Shown here piece by piece: positions 23,873 to 32,900 of a stretch of DNA of 33,708 nt. Under the pieces are notes generated by a model. It saw only the letters and a list, made by a program, of their open reading frames with translations. It had not been told where the DNA came from and made no database searches. The translations under genes were made by a program, and so were the position numbers. The stretch's first letter is position 1. Every line of letters begins with the position of its first letter. Source of the stretch: Rikenellaceae bacterium (GTDB lineage Bacteria > Bacteroidota > Bacteroidia > Bacteroidales > Rikenellaceae); contig SUZS01000029.1 of assembly GCA_015059785.1 (NCBI GenBank), positions 1 to 33,708 on the forward strand, given 5' to 3'.

Positions 23873-24859
23873 ATGGTTACACTTGACGATATTCGCCGTC
23901 CTATAGCCGATAGAATTGGTGAGTTTGAGGATTTTGTCCGCAGCTCCTTCTGCGTGAAGGAGGACTCAATGCTTGCCGATATGGTGGAGTATATCCTTAA
24001 TGCCCGAGGTAAGGGGCTGCGCCCAATGCTTACAATGCTCAGCGCAGCGGCAACATCTGCTTCAGGAGGCTTCGGTAAGCGAACAATGCTCGCGGCAATG
24101 CTCATTGAGATGATTCACACCGCCTCGCTTGTGCATGACGATGTTATTGACGAGTCCAATATGCGTCGCGGTCAGGCATCGGTCAATGCTCGTTGGCAAT
24201 CCCGCAACGCCGTTATTGTGGGCGACTATATCCTTGCGCGAAATATGGATATAGGTCTCAGAAGCGGCCAGTACGACCTTCTGACACATATTATCGGCAA
24301 TATGGCAGTGCTCTGCGAGGGTGAGATTTTGCAGAGCGACCACGCGGGCAAGCTCGATATCTCTAAAGAGGACTATTTTGACATAATCTATAAGAAGACC
24401 GCCTCACTCTTTGCCTCTTGCGCCTCGGCGGGAGCTATCTCTGTGGGTGCGCAGCGCAGAACTGTAGAGAGTATGCACCGCTTTGGCGAGATGGTGGGTA
24501 TGGCGTTCCAGATTGTAGATGATATTTTGGACTATACTCCAGATAATAACACAGGTAAGCCTGCTGCAAATGACCTTCAGGAGCGAAAGATAACCCTGCC
24601 ACTCATTGAGGTGCTTGAGAGGGTTACGCCAGAGCTCAAGAGCGAGATTCTTAGTGCCGTTGAGCGCGCAGCAACAGATAGTTCCGCTGTGGATTTTATA
24701 CGAGAGAAGGTCGTTGAGTATGGTGGCGTTGAGGCTGCCCGCGCAACGCTGCAACGATTTCTCCAGCGCGCACTCTCGGAGCTGTCAGCTCTTGCCGAAA
24801 CACCTTATCGTCAGGCACTTATAGACCTCTGCACCTTTGTTGCCGAGCGTGACAGATAA
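23873..24859 (+). CDS. Long-chain trans-prenyl diphosphate synthase (menaquinone tail type)
   Basis: It elongates allylic diphosphates with IPP to a long all-trans chain, probably the menaquinone side chain. It has 328 residues. First Asp-rich motif DDVID (89-93), second DDILD (216-220), and the GKGLRP motif (46-51). The residue five places before the first motif is Ala84 and the next is Ser85, small residues that leave the elongation pocket open, as in octaprenyl/heptaprenyl synthases (IHTASLVHDD). This separates it from the short-chain synthase at 1488. The FHS permease gene follows after 26 bases. Confidence 0.92.
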   Translation: MVTLDDIRRPIADRIGEFEDFVRSSFCVKEDSMLADMVEYILNARGKGLRPMLTMLSAAATSASGGFGKRTMLAAMLIEMIHTASLVHDDVIDESNMRRGQASVNARWQSRNAVIVGDYILARNMDIGLRSGQYDLLTHIIGNMAVLCEGEILQSDHAGKLDISKEDYFDIIYKKTASLFASCASAGAISVGAQRRTVESMHRFGEMVGMAFQIVDDILDYTPDNNTGKPAANDLQERKITLPLIEVLERVTPELKSEILSAVERAATDSSAVDFIREKVVEYGGVEAARATLQRFLQRALSELSALAETPYRQALIDLCTFVAERDR

Positions 24860-24885
24860 AACAAACAACTTAAAATTATACAATT

Positions 24886-26154
24886 ATGACAAAGAAAAAC
24901 GGAAATGTATTTGCAATCGGAGTGATGTTCTTGCTCTTCTTTATGATTGCATTTGTGACCAACTTCGCTGGCTCTATGGGCGTTATCGTTCAGAACCAGT
25001 TTGGTGCATCAAACGCTATGGCACAGCTCGGTACCCTTGCAAACTTTATCGCCTATGCGTGTATGGGTATCCCTGGCGGACTTATCCTTAAGCGTAAGGG
25101 TTATAAGTTTACCTCTCTGCTCGCTGCAGCAGTAGGTTTTGTGGGTGTGGCTATACAGTTCGCCTCTGGCTATGCAGAGTCTTTTGCAGTCTATGTGCTC
25201 GGCGCATTTGTTGCAGGTTTCTCTATGTGTCTGCTCAACCTCGTTGTAAACCCTATGCTTAACACTCTCGGCGGTGGTGGTAACCGTGGTAATCAGCTCA
25301 TCCAGCTCGGTGGCTCTTGCAACTCTATCGGTGGCACTATCGCTCCTATCTTCTTGGGCTATATGATTGGTGGTCAGGCTGCTACAGCAAGCGTTGGCGA
25401 TGCTGCTCCTGCAATGATTACCGCTATGGCAATCTTCGCAGTGGCATTTATTATCATTGCCCTCTCTGCTATTCCAGAGCCTCATATGGAGACTGCTGAG
25501 GAGAAGGCTGCTCGCAAGGCTGGTAATGTAGCAAAGGACCCTCATGGCCCGCTCTCTTTCCGCCACTTCGTGCTTGGTGCTATAGCAATCTTCTTCTATG
25601 TGGGTGTTGAGGTAGGTATTCCAAATACCGCAAACCTCTATATGTCAGGTCTTGAGGGCGTAGGTCCAGCTGTTGCGGGTACACTTGTGGGCTTCTACTG
25701 GTTCCTTATGATGTGTGGCCGACTTATCGGTGGTGCTGTTGGTGGTAAGGTCTCTTCAAAGGCTATGCTTACAACTGTTTGCCTCATTGCCCTTGTGTTT
25801 GTCTTCGCACTTATGTATATCCCAGAGTCAGTACGCGTTACAATTCCAGTTGTTGAGGCTCAAGTGCCTGTAAGTATGCTGTTTATGTTCCTCTGCGGTC
25901 TGTGTACATCTGTTATGTGGGGCGCAATCTTCAACCTCGCTGCTGAGGGTCTTGGTAAGTATACACCACTTGCATCTGGTATCTTTATGACCCTTGTTTG
26001 CGGTGGCGGTATCCTCCCATTCATTCAGGGCTTTGTTGCCGACTTCGCAGGCTATATCGGTAGCTACTGGGTTATCGTTGCCGGCCTGGTTTATATGCTC
26101 TTCTATGCACTTGTCGGCTCTAAGAATGTTAATACTGACATAAAGGTGGACTAA
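24886..26154 (+). CDS. MFS sugar permease, FHS family (glucose/galactose/fucose type)
   Basis: A 422-residue transporter with 12 predicted TM segments and a central cytoplasmic loop (EPHMETAEEKAARKAGNVAKDPHG, about 202-225). The segment CLLNLVVNPMLNTLGG and the polar QLIQLGGSCNSIGGTIAP region resemble the sugar-binding stretch of FHS permeases (FucP, GluP). The substrate is not determined by sequence; a proton- or sodium-driven hexose importer is most likely. Codon use is strongly biased, suggesting high expression. It ends the transcript, and a family A element follows its stop codon directly. Confidence 0.87.
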   Translation: MTKKNGNVFAIGVMFLLFFMIAFVTNFAGSMGVIVQNQFGASNAMAQLGTLANFIAYACMGIPGGLILKRKGYKFTSLLAAAVGFVGVAIQFASGYAESFAVYVLGAFVAGFSMCLLNLVVNPMLNTLGGGGNRGNQLIQLGGSCNSIGGTIAPIFLGYMIGGQAATASVGDAAPAMITAMAIFAVAFIIIALSAIPEPHMETAEEKAARKAGNVAKDPHGPLSFRHFVLGAIAIFFYVGVEVGIPNTANLYMSGLEGVGPAVAGTLVGFYWFLMMCGRLIGGAVGGKVSSKAMLTTVCLIALVFVFALMYIPESVRVTIPVVEAQVPVSMLFMFLCGLCTSVMWGAIFNLAAEGLGKYTPLASGIFMTLVCGGGILPFIQGFVADFAGYIGSYWVIVAGLVYMLFYALVGSKNVNTDIKVD

Positions 26155-26171
26155 TTTTGTTGATTTTGTCG

Positions 26172-26299
26172 ATTTTGTCGTGAAAATGGCGCATTTGCGT
26201 CACATCCCTTAAAAACCAGTGGCGGCTGTACCTTTTAGTACTATCCGCCACTGCTTTTTTGCACGATGCACCGCAACTGCCCCATTTTGACGACAAAAT
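26172..26299. repeat. Nested inverted-repeat element, family A, after the permease gene
   Basis: The 22-base outer arm 26172-26193 (ATTTTGTCGTGAAAATGG...) pairs with 26278-26299 (...CCATTTTGACGACAAAAT), with three mismatches, including the G opposite G seen in other copies. The inner hairpin CAGTGGCGG..GTAC / GTAC..CCGCCACTG spans 26217-26253. Upstream, ATTTTGT(C/T)G is repeated in tandem from just after the stop codon. Confidence 0.8.
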
Positions 26300-26326
26300 A
26301 CGGTTGTTCTAATTGAACTTTACCGA

Positions 26327-26493
26327 GCGCTGGCTCGCCTTTGGCGACCCTTCCCCGCTGCGCCTCGGCAGTATCAGTCGCGGCATAAATGCCTCAAAAT
26401 GCGAAATTGAAAATCTGTGAGCAAGCTCCCGTTTTCAATTATCGCCTTTTGCACCTTCGGTGTGCGACTGCTGTTGCTCTCGGCTTAATCGCG
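26327..26493. repeat. 167-bp structured repeat unit, family B, single copy
   Basis: The same unit as at 11307-11808. It has arm 1 GGCATaaATGCC, the inner part of arm 2 GAGCaaGCTC (as in copy 2 at 11474) and arm 3 CACCttcGGTG. It lies between two copies of the family A right arm (CTCTGACGACAAAAT-like, at 26287-26299 and near 26510), as at the first locus. Confidence 0.85.
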
Positions 26494-26555
26494 GCGTTGT
26501 AAATGCACCGCTCTGACGACAAAATGGGGCGGTACTCTAATTGAGGTTAATAGTA

Positions 26556-26621
26556 GGGAGATTAAGGAAGTTAAAGAGATTAGTGTTTATTCCCTAAATT
26601 CCCTAATCTCCTTAAATTCTC
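26556..26621. repeat. AT-rich inverted repeat, family C, copy 3
   Basis: 26556-26583 (GGGAGATTAAGGAAGTTAAA...) pairs imperfectly with 26592-26621 (CCCTAAATTCCCTAATCTCC...). It follows the A/B block, as at 11860. The flanking CTGCGTAAGCAA resembles CTGCGTAGC next to the copies at 201 (inverted) and 29817. Confidence 0.7.
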
Positions 26622-26664
26622 TGTACTGCGTAAGCAAGCCGTCAGCTAATATCCAAAAAATTCC

Positions 26665-26672
26665 TATCTTTG
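26665..26672 (+). promoter_or_regulatory. -7 element placed four bases before the GH25 start codon
   Basis: TATCTTTG matches TAnnTTTG. Only TGCT separates it from the ATG at 26677, so the mRNA is likely leaderless if this promoter is used. No TTTG lies at the -33 position. Confidence 0.5.
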
Positions 26673-26676
26673 TGCT

Positions 26677-27345
26677 ATGGATATAAGAAAGGCAATTTTA
26701 GCGATATTGGCGGTTTTGGTCTCGGCGGTGGCGTTGGGGCAGGGGCGTGGCATTGATGTGTCGCGCTATCAGAAGAAGATTGAGTGGAGCAAGGTCAAGG
26801 ATGCGGGCATAAAGTTTGTCTACATAAAGGCTACGGAGGGGGCAACATACACAGACCCATATTTTGAGCGCAACTTTGCGGGGGCGAAGCGTGTGGGGTT
26901 GCCTGTGGGTGTATACCACTTTTTCCGTATGACAAGTACAGCGTCGGCGCAGTTTGAGCATTTCAAGCGCACGATGGCGGGAAAAACTATGGACTTAGTG
27001 CCGATGATAGACATTGAGGTGTCGGACGGATACTCTAAGGCGGCGATACAGAAGCGTCTGGGTGAGATTATTACCCTTTTCAAGAGTGAGTATGGCTGCA
27101 CGCCGATGATATACAGCTCTCAGGTATTTTATAATAGGTATCTTGCGCCAAAGTACAACCGCTATCATCTCTACTTGGGGCGTTATGGTGGCAAGCGCCC
27201 AGTGATAGATGGAAAGGGGATGTATACCATTTGGCAGTATACTCGTCACGGCAAGATTGATGGTATCTCTACCGCTGTAGATATCTGTCGCTTCAACCCT
27301 AAATACAGCGTAGATGATATAAAAATCCGAAAAGATGTTAAATAA
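26677..27345 (+). CDS. Glycoside hydrolase family 25 lysozyme, secreted
   Basis: A muramidase that cuts the beta-1,4 bond between MurNAc and GlcNAc in peptidoglycan. It has 222 residues with an N-terminal signal peptide (about 1-22, no lipobox). The GH25 fold is clear: GIDVSRYQKKIEW (Asp27), FVYIKATEG, GVYHFFR, the catalytic VPMIDIEV (Asp112, Glu114), MIYSS and the C-terminal TIWQYT..GKIDGI..AVDICRFN. The catalytic residues are intact, so it should be active. It could serve in wall remodelling or in competition. The start is fixed by the signal peptide and the adjacent promoter. Confidence 0.93.
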   Translation: MDIRKAILAILAVLVSAVALGQGRGIDVSRYQKKIEWSKVKDAGIKFVYIKATEGATYTDPYFERNFAGAKRVGLPVGVYHFFRMTSTASAQFEHFKRTMAGKTMDLVPMIDIEVSDGYSKAAIQKRLGEIITLFKSEYGCTPMIYSSQVFYNRYLAPKYNRYHLYLGRYGGKRPVIDGKGMYTIWQYTRHGKIDGISTAVDICRFNPKYSVDDIKIRKDVK

Positions 27346-27451
27346 TTGCAGATTTTTGGTAAAACTCTTGGCAGTTCAAAAAAAAGTCTTTAATTTTATA
27401 GACTGAAAAGGGACTTTTGTCCAAAATTGTAATCCTTAAAACTACAAAAAT

Positions 27452-29605
27452 ATGAAAAACTATTCACCAAAAGAGATTAAGAACATCGTTCTTGTGGGTG
27501 CCCCAGGCTCGGGTAAGACTACTCTTGCTGAGGCAATGGCTTACGAGGGTAAGGTTATTGACCGTAGGGGTAGTATTGAAAACAACAACACACTGTCAGA
27601 TAACACTGACATTGAGCACGAGTACAAGCGCTCAATATATGCAACAACACTCTTCACAGAGTTTATGGGCCGCAAGCTCAACATTATTGACTGCCCAGGC
27701 TCTGATGACTTCTGTGGTAACCTCTTCTCAGCCTTCAAGGTAGGTGATGTGGGCGTTATGCTCGTAAATGCGCAGACTGGCTGGGAGGTTGGTAACGAGA
27801 TTCAGGGTCGTTATGCTCGCATCCTCAATAAGCCTCTTATCGGTGTAATCAACCAGCTTGACGCAGAGAAGGCTAACTACGAGGCTGCTCTGGAGAGCAT
27901 CAAGGCTGACTCTATCGTAAAGCCTGTTGTCGTTCAGTATCCTGTAAACCAGGGCGTTGGCTTCGACTCATTCATTGATGTGTTGATGATGAAGATGTAC
28001 CGCTTTACTGACGAGAACGGTACTCGCGAGGAGCTTGACATTCCAGAGGATGAGCTTGAGCGTGCAAAGGCTTACAACCAGGAGCTTGTTGAGACCGCTG
28101 CAGAGTATGACGACGCTCTTATGGAGCTCTACTTTGACAAGGGTTCTCTTACTCAGGACGATATCCGCTCTGGTCTGAAGCTCGGTGTTGCTAACCGCAA
28201 GGTTATGCCTATCTTCGTTACCAGTGGTAAGCGCGATATTGGTACAAAGCGTCTTATGGAGTTTATCATCAATGTAGCACCAGGCCCAACTAAGGCTCCA
28301 GACTTCCTTACTGTTGAGGGCGAGGCTATGCCGGCAGATGAGACCGCTCCTGTAGCACTCTTCGTATTCAAGAGCCAGATGGAGCACCACATTGGTGAGA
28401 TTAACTACTTCCGAGTAGTTCGTGGTACTGTTACCGAGGGTATGGAGCTTGTAAATGCTCGTACTGGCAATAAGGAGAAGCTCTCTCAGCTCTTCGCTGT
28501 TGCTGGTAAGAACCGTATTAAGGTTACTCAGCTTGAGGCTGGCGATATCGGCTGTACTGTAAAGCTTAAGGCTACTCGTACAAACGACACCCTCGCAGCT
28601 CCAAACGCAGTTGTTGAGGTTGAGCCTATCGTATTCCCAGAGCCACGCTACCGCGCCGCTGTTAAGGCTAAGGAGCAGGCTAACGAGGAGAAGCTCGGTA
28701 AGTTGCTTCTTGACGCTCGCTTTGAGGACCCAACAATCCTTGTTGAGTACTCTAAGGAGCTTAAGCAGACTATTATCCAGGGTCAGGGTGAGCACCATCT
28801 TAATATCCTCCGCGCTCGCATCCTTGCAGATAGTAAGGTGGAGATGGAGTTCTTCGCTCCAAAGATTCCTTACCGTGAGACTATTACTAAGGTCGCTATG
28901 GCAGACTATCGCCACAAGAAACAGTCTGGTGGAGCAGGTCAGTTTGGCGAGGTACATATCGTTATTGAGCCTTACTATGAGGGTATCGGCGAGCCTTCAA
29001 AGTATAAGTCAGGTGGTAAGGAGGTTACTGTGAACATCAAGGGTAAGGAGGAGTATGACCTTCCTTGGGGCGGTAAGCTGCAGTACTACAACTCTATCGT
29101 TGGTGGTGCTATCGACGCACGCTTTATGCCAGCTATCCTCAAGGGTGTTATGGAGAAGATGGACGAGGGTCCTCTCACAGGTTCTTATGCTCGTGACATC
29201 CGCGTAATTGTTTACGATGGTAAGATGCACCCAGTAGATTCAAATGAGCTCTCATTTAAGCTTGCTGCTCGTAACGCCTTCAAGGAGGCATTCCGTAACG
29301 CAGGCCCAAAGATTATGGAGCCTATCTATAGCGTAGAGGTTCTCACTCCATCAGAGTATATGGGTTCAGTGATGAGCGACCTTCAGAACCGCCGCGCAAT
29401 GATTATGGGTATGGATCACGATAAGGGCTTCGACCGCCTCCAGGCTCGCGTGCCTCTGGCAGAGCTCTATCGCTACTCTACAACCCTCTCTTCACTCACC
29501 TCTGGCGCAGCTACTTACACCATGCGCTTCGAGTGCTACGAGCAGGTTCCTGCCGATGTACAGGATAAGTTGTTGAAGGCTTATACTGACACCGACGAAG
29601 ATTAA
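27452..29605 (+). CDS. fusA2: EF-G paralogue (EF-G2 type) lacking the catalytic His
   Basis: A 717-residue translational GTPase with domains I-V in EF-G order. The P-loop GAPGSGKT (16-23) is intact. The G3 motif reads DCPGSDDF (80-87): the histidine of the canonical DTPGH is Ser84. G4 is NQLD (134-137) in place of NKMD. Domain IV (KQSGGAGQFGEVHIVIEP) and domain V (TPSEYMGSVMSDLQNRRAMIMGM) are conserved. These changes match the Bacteroides EF-G2 paralogue, reported to support translation without GTP hydrolysis under carbon starvation. Codon use is highly biased. It lies 106 bases after GH25; a family A element starts inside its stop codon. Confidence 0.92.
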   Translation: MKNYSPKEIKNIVLVGAPGSGKTTLAEAMAYEGKVIDRRGSIENNNTLSDNTDIEHEYKRSIYATTLFTEFMGRKLNIIDCPGSDDFCGNLFSAFKVGDVGVMLVNAQTGWEVGNEIQGRYARILNKPLIGVINQLDAEKANYEAALESIKADSIVKPVVVQYPVNQGVGFDSFIDVLMMKMYRFTDENGTREELDIPEDELERAKAYNQELVETAAEYDDALMELYFDKGSLTQDDIRSGLKLGVANRKVMPIFVTSGKRDIGTKRLMEFIINVAPGPTKAPDFLTVEGEAMPADETAPVALFVFKSQMEHHIGEINYFRVVRGTVTEGMELVNARTGNKEKLSQLFAVAGKNRIKVTQLEAGDIGCTVKLKATRTNDTLAAPNAVVEVEPIVFPEPRYRAAVKAKEQANEEKLGKLLLDARFEDPTILVEYSKELKQTIIQGQGEHHLNILRARILADSKVEMEFFAPKIPYRETITKVAMADYRHKKQSGGAGQFGEVHIVIEPYYEGIGEPSKYKSGGKEVTVNIKGKEEYDLPWGGKLQYYNSIVGGAIDARFMPAILKGVMEKMDEGPLTGSYARDIRVIVYDGKMHPVDSNELSFKLAARNAFKEAFRNAGPKIMEPIYSVEVLTPSEYMGSVMSDLQNRRAMIMGMDHDKGFDRLQARVPLAELYRYSTTLSSLTSGAATYTMRFECYEQVPADVQDKLLKAYTDTDED

Positions 29606-29745
29606 GTTATTTTATCGTGATAACGCGGATACCTACTTCCGCTAACATAAAAAGCAACAATGGGCAGTACGACTTAGTACAGCCCATCGTTGTTTTTATG
29701 CCGAGCGTTGTATCTACCGCGTTCTGACGATAAAATATAACTTAA
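29602..29745. repeat. Nested inverted-repeat element, family A, after the EF-G2 gene
   Basis: The outer arm 29602-29628 (TTAAGTTATTTTATCGTGA...CGCGG) begins one base before the TAA stop codon and pairs with 29717-29745 (CCGCGTTCTGACGATAAAA...). The inner hairpin 29649-29697 closes on GTACgacttaGTAC. The spacer words TACTTCCGCTA and CCGAGCGTTGTAT are shared with the copy at 11153 while the stems differ. A further CTCTGACGACAAAAT lies near 29763. Confidence 0.8.
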
Positions 29746-29816
29746 TCTGAGGAGGTGTCACACTCTGACGACAAAATAGGACTTATTCGGAGGTGGTGCT
29801 CTAATAGAACTAAAAG

Positions 29817-29912
29817 TAGTGAAATTAAGGAGTTTAGAGAGTTTAATGAGTTTAAGACAGATTGTCGCCTACTTCCTTAATCTCCTTAAATTCCCTAAAC
29901 TCTCTACTCTGC
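29817..29912. repeat. AT-rich inverted repeat, family C, copy 4
   Basis: Left words GAAATTAAGGAGTTTAGAGA pair with right words CTCCTTAAATTCCC and TAAACTCTCTAC, with about 20 bases of loop. The right flank CTGCGTAGC matches the inverted flank of copy 1. It sits between the family A element and the terminator of the GLUG lipoprotein gene. Confidence 0.65.
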
Positions 29913-29916
29913 GTAG

Positions 29917-29950
29917 CAAAAAAATCCCAGCGTGTTGTTCGCTGGGATTT
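29917..29950 (-). terminator. Intrinsic terminator of the GLUG lipoprotein gene
   Basis: On the minus strand AAATCCCAGCG (29940-29950) and CGCTGGGATTT (29922-29932) form an 11-bp stem with a seven-base loop, followed by a run of T. It lies 21 bases past the stop codon. This is the only textbook intrinsic terminator in the window. Confidence 0.88.
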
Positions 29951-29971
29951 GTTATTGTATCTGTTATCAGA

Positions 29972-32900
29972 TTACTGAACAGTAACCTCCTTGGTAAATA
30001 GTGTACACTCGCAAACGGTGATACCCATATTACCGAGCATATTTGTAAAGTCTACAGTTACGCTCTCAGCAGTAAGGTTAGAGTAAGGAAGTTCTACATT
30101 TTGAGCATCACCGAAGTGGTCTACCTGCTTAATAACGACCTTGCCTGAAGATGCGTCGGTAGTCTCTACGGTATAGTCAAACATCATACCTTGCATCATC
30201 ATTGCAATACCTGCAGCATCTGCGCCATATGCGCTCTCGCCATCAAGGGCAACGATAAGCTTACCAGGGAGTGTTACGCCCATATCAACGAAGCAAACTG
30301 CTGTAGGCACGCCTACTACAACCTCGCTAAATGATGCTGGAAGTGCCCAACGCTTGCCATCTACTGAAAGTGCCTCAGCAGCACCGCCACCAAGAGGCTG
30401 ACCGTTTACAGTAACAACGCCAGTGTTTACGCAGTTCTCATAAGTTACTGTAGTGCTATCCTCAGCTACTGGGTTGTCACCACCAAACACACCAATCTTC
30501 TGGTCTGTGCTTGCTGTGTTGATAATTGTAAGGTTACCAGAGTTTGTACAATCCTTAACAATACAAGCTGAAGTGTGGTTCTTACCTACCAGAGTGCCGG
30601 CATAGAGTGGACAAGTAGAGTTACCGTGGTCGACAGTAATATCACCAAAGTTGTGGCAGTCAAGCAGAGTCTCCTTCTGGTTACCAGAGATACCAGCGAT
30701 GTAGTAGATTGCAGTACCTGTGTTAGGCTCAAGAGTATTTACAGTAATTTTTGCCTTGTTTGTACAGCCCTGAAGACCGTTGTTGCAGCTACCAAGGATA
30801 CCACCGATATAGTTAGCCTTTGTGTTCTTTGTTGACAGGGTGATAGATGCCTTCTCGGTAGTGTTGCAGTTTACTGCAGTATACATTGGTGCAGTACCGG
30901 TCTTAACCTGACCTGCGATACCAGCGCAACGGAGTGATGCCTTGTTATCTGCTGTTGTAAGGCTATAAGGAGCGTTGAGAGTACAGTTCTCAACCTTAAC
31001 ATCTGCATAACCTGCTACAGCACCAGAGTAGATCGTAGAGATTGCGATGTCGCAAGGGTTAACAGTATGTGTAGTAGCGCCATTGTTTACGCAGTTTGTG
31101 ACATTTACTGCACGACCAATAATACCTGCAAGGTAGAAGGTCTTACCAGTGGATGTCATACCCTTACCTACAAGGTTTACAGGACCGTTATTTGACAGAT
31201 TGTCAGCATCTCCATATTGAGCGTAACCAACAACACCTGCCAGATAAGCGTTAGCAAGGTATGCGTCAATATTTACCTCACCGTGGTTGTGGCAGTCGCT
31301 AACATTGTTTGTAGTGAAACCTACAACACCTGCAAAGTAACCAGCAGTACCACCACCAGTCTTACAAGCGATATTAAGGTTTACCTTACCATAGTTGTTA
31401 CAGCCAACAGTAGGGTAGTCGGCTGAAAGCTTGTTGTAAATACCTACGCAACCAACAACACCTCCGAATGATGAACCAGCCTGTGAGCCAGCAGCTGCGG
31501 CGTCGTTTGTACCTGCAGCCCAAACGCCCTCACCGAACAACTCGCCATAGTTGTTACAGTTCTGAACGCTGAAGAGGTTACATCCTGCTACACCACCTGC
31601 AGCAGCGCGTGTACCAGCATTTGCAGGATCTGTAGGTGTAGAGTACTCTACGCGACCGTAGTTGTTACACTCAATAAGGTCTACCTGTGCGTAACCTACT
31701 ACACCGCCGACATTTCCGTAAGTACCAGAGTTGAGAACCTCAAAACGATACTTAACATTACCATTGTTGATACAGTTCTTAATAGTACCGAGGTGAGCAG
31801 CAGTTGTAGAAGCTGCGTTCTGTGTACCACCAAGCACACCACCAATCATCGCCTTCTTTGGCAGGCAAGGGAATACAACAGTTACATTACCGTTGTTGAT
31901 ACAGTTTGCAAGGAACGCTGTACCAAGAGCCTCCTTACTTCCTGCGTTAGGGTTGCAGTAACCTACAACACCACCAATGTTATGGTTGTTGTTTATTGTA
32001 GCAGAAGTAATGTCGATATCGCCATTGTTGACACAGTCGCGAACTGAGCCATAAGATGTGCCAACCACACCACCGATGCGGTGACCTGCGCAGCTGATAT
32101 CTGTAGCCACAACCTTACCGTTGTTCACGCAACCGATAACCCATCCTGGCTCCTCGTTATCCTCTACAACAAAACCTACATTCTTGTCTCCTTCTGTGTT
32201 GTAAGCGGCTGTAAGGGTACAAGTTGAGTCGATAACGATATTCTTAACAGTACCGTGATTAAGAATAAACAGACCTCTGTTAGTGTTCCAGTTCTTAATT
32301 GAGTAGCCCTGACCATCAAATACACCATAGAAGTCTTCTGCAGAGACAAGCTCAACGCCTGCAAGGTCGATATCTGCATCCAGGACGATGTGTGGAAGAG
32401 TCTCTGGGATAACCTCTTTCTGGAACTGTGCAAGAGCGGCCTGAAGCTCAGTAGCGTTGGTTACAGAGATTGTAGTCTGCTCAACGCCTGCGTATGTAAG
32501 CTCTGGCATATTGAGAAGCACGCCTGCAGGAACATCAATACCTGTAGCAGTAAATGCACTCTTTACCATAGCCTTACCACTTGCGTCAACAATCTTCACG
32601 CCGAAGCCCTTTGCATACTTACCAGCAGGAACTGCGATAACAACCTCAGCCTTGTCGCCCACATAAGGGATACCATCTGCAGAAGATACGCGGATAACAT
32701 CCTTACCAGCAAGAGGAGAGATAGTTGCAGCCTTGTAGTCCACAGCAAAAGTACCAGAGATAGCCTCGCCACCCAGTGCTGTAAGAACTACAGAGCGAAG
32801 AGTCTCGTCGCCACCCTTCTTAACAACAATCTTCACAAAGCTGTAAAGGTTGTGAAGTGAAGCAGCAGTACCCTCTGTGTAGCCTACCAGTACAGCAGAG

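Noticed and set aside
27968..28957. A 329-codon open frame on the minus strand inside the EF-G2 gene
   Set aside because: A shadow of a highly codon-biased gene. It is very rich in Leu/Ser with no domain, and lies fully inside a strongly conserved gene.
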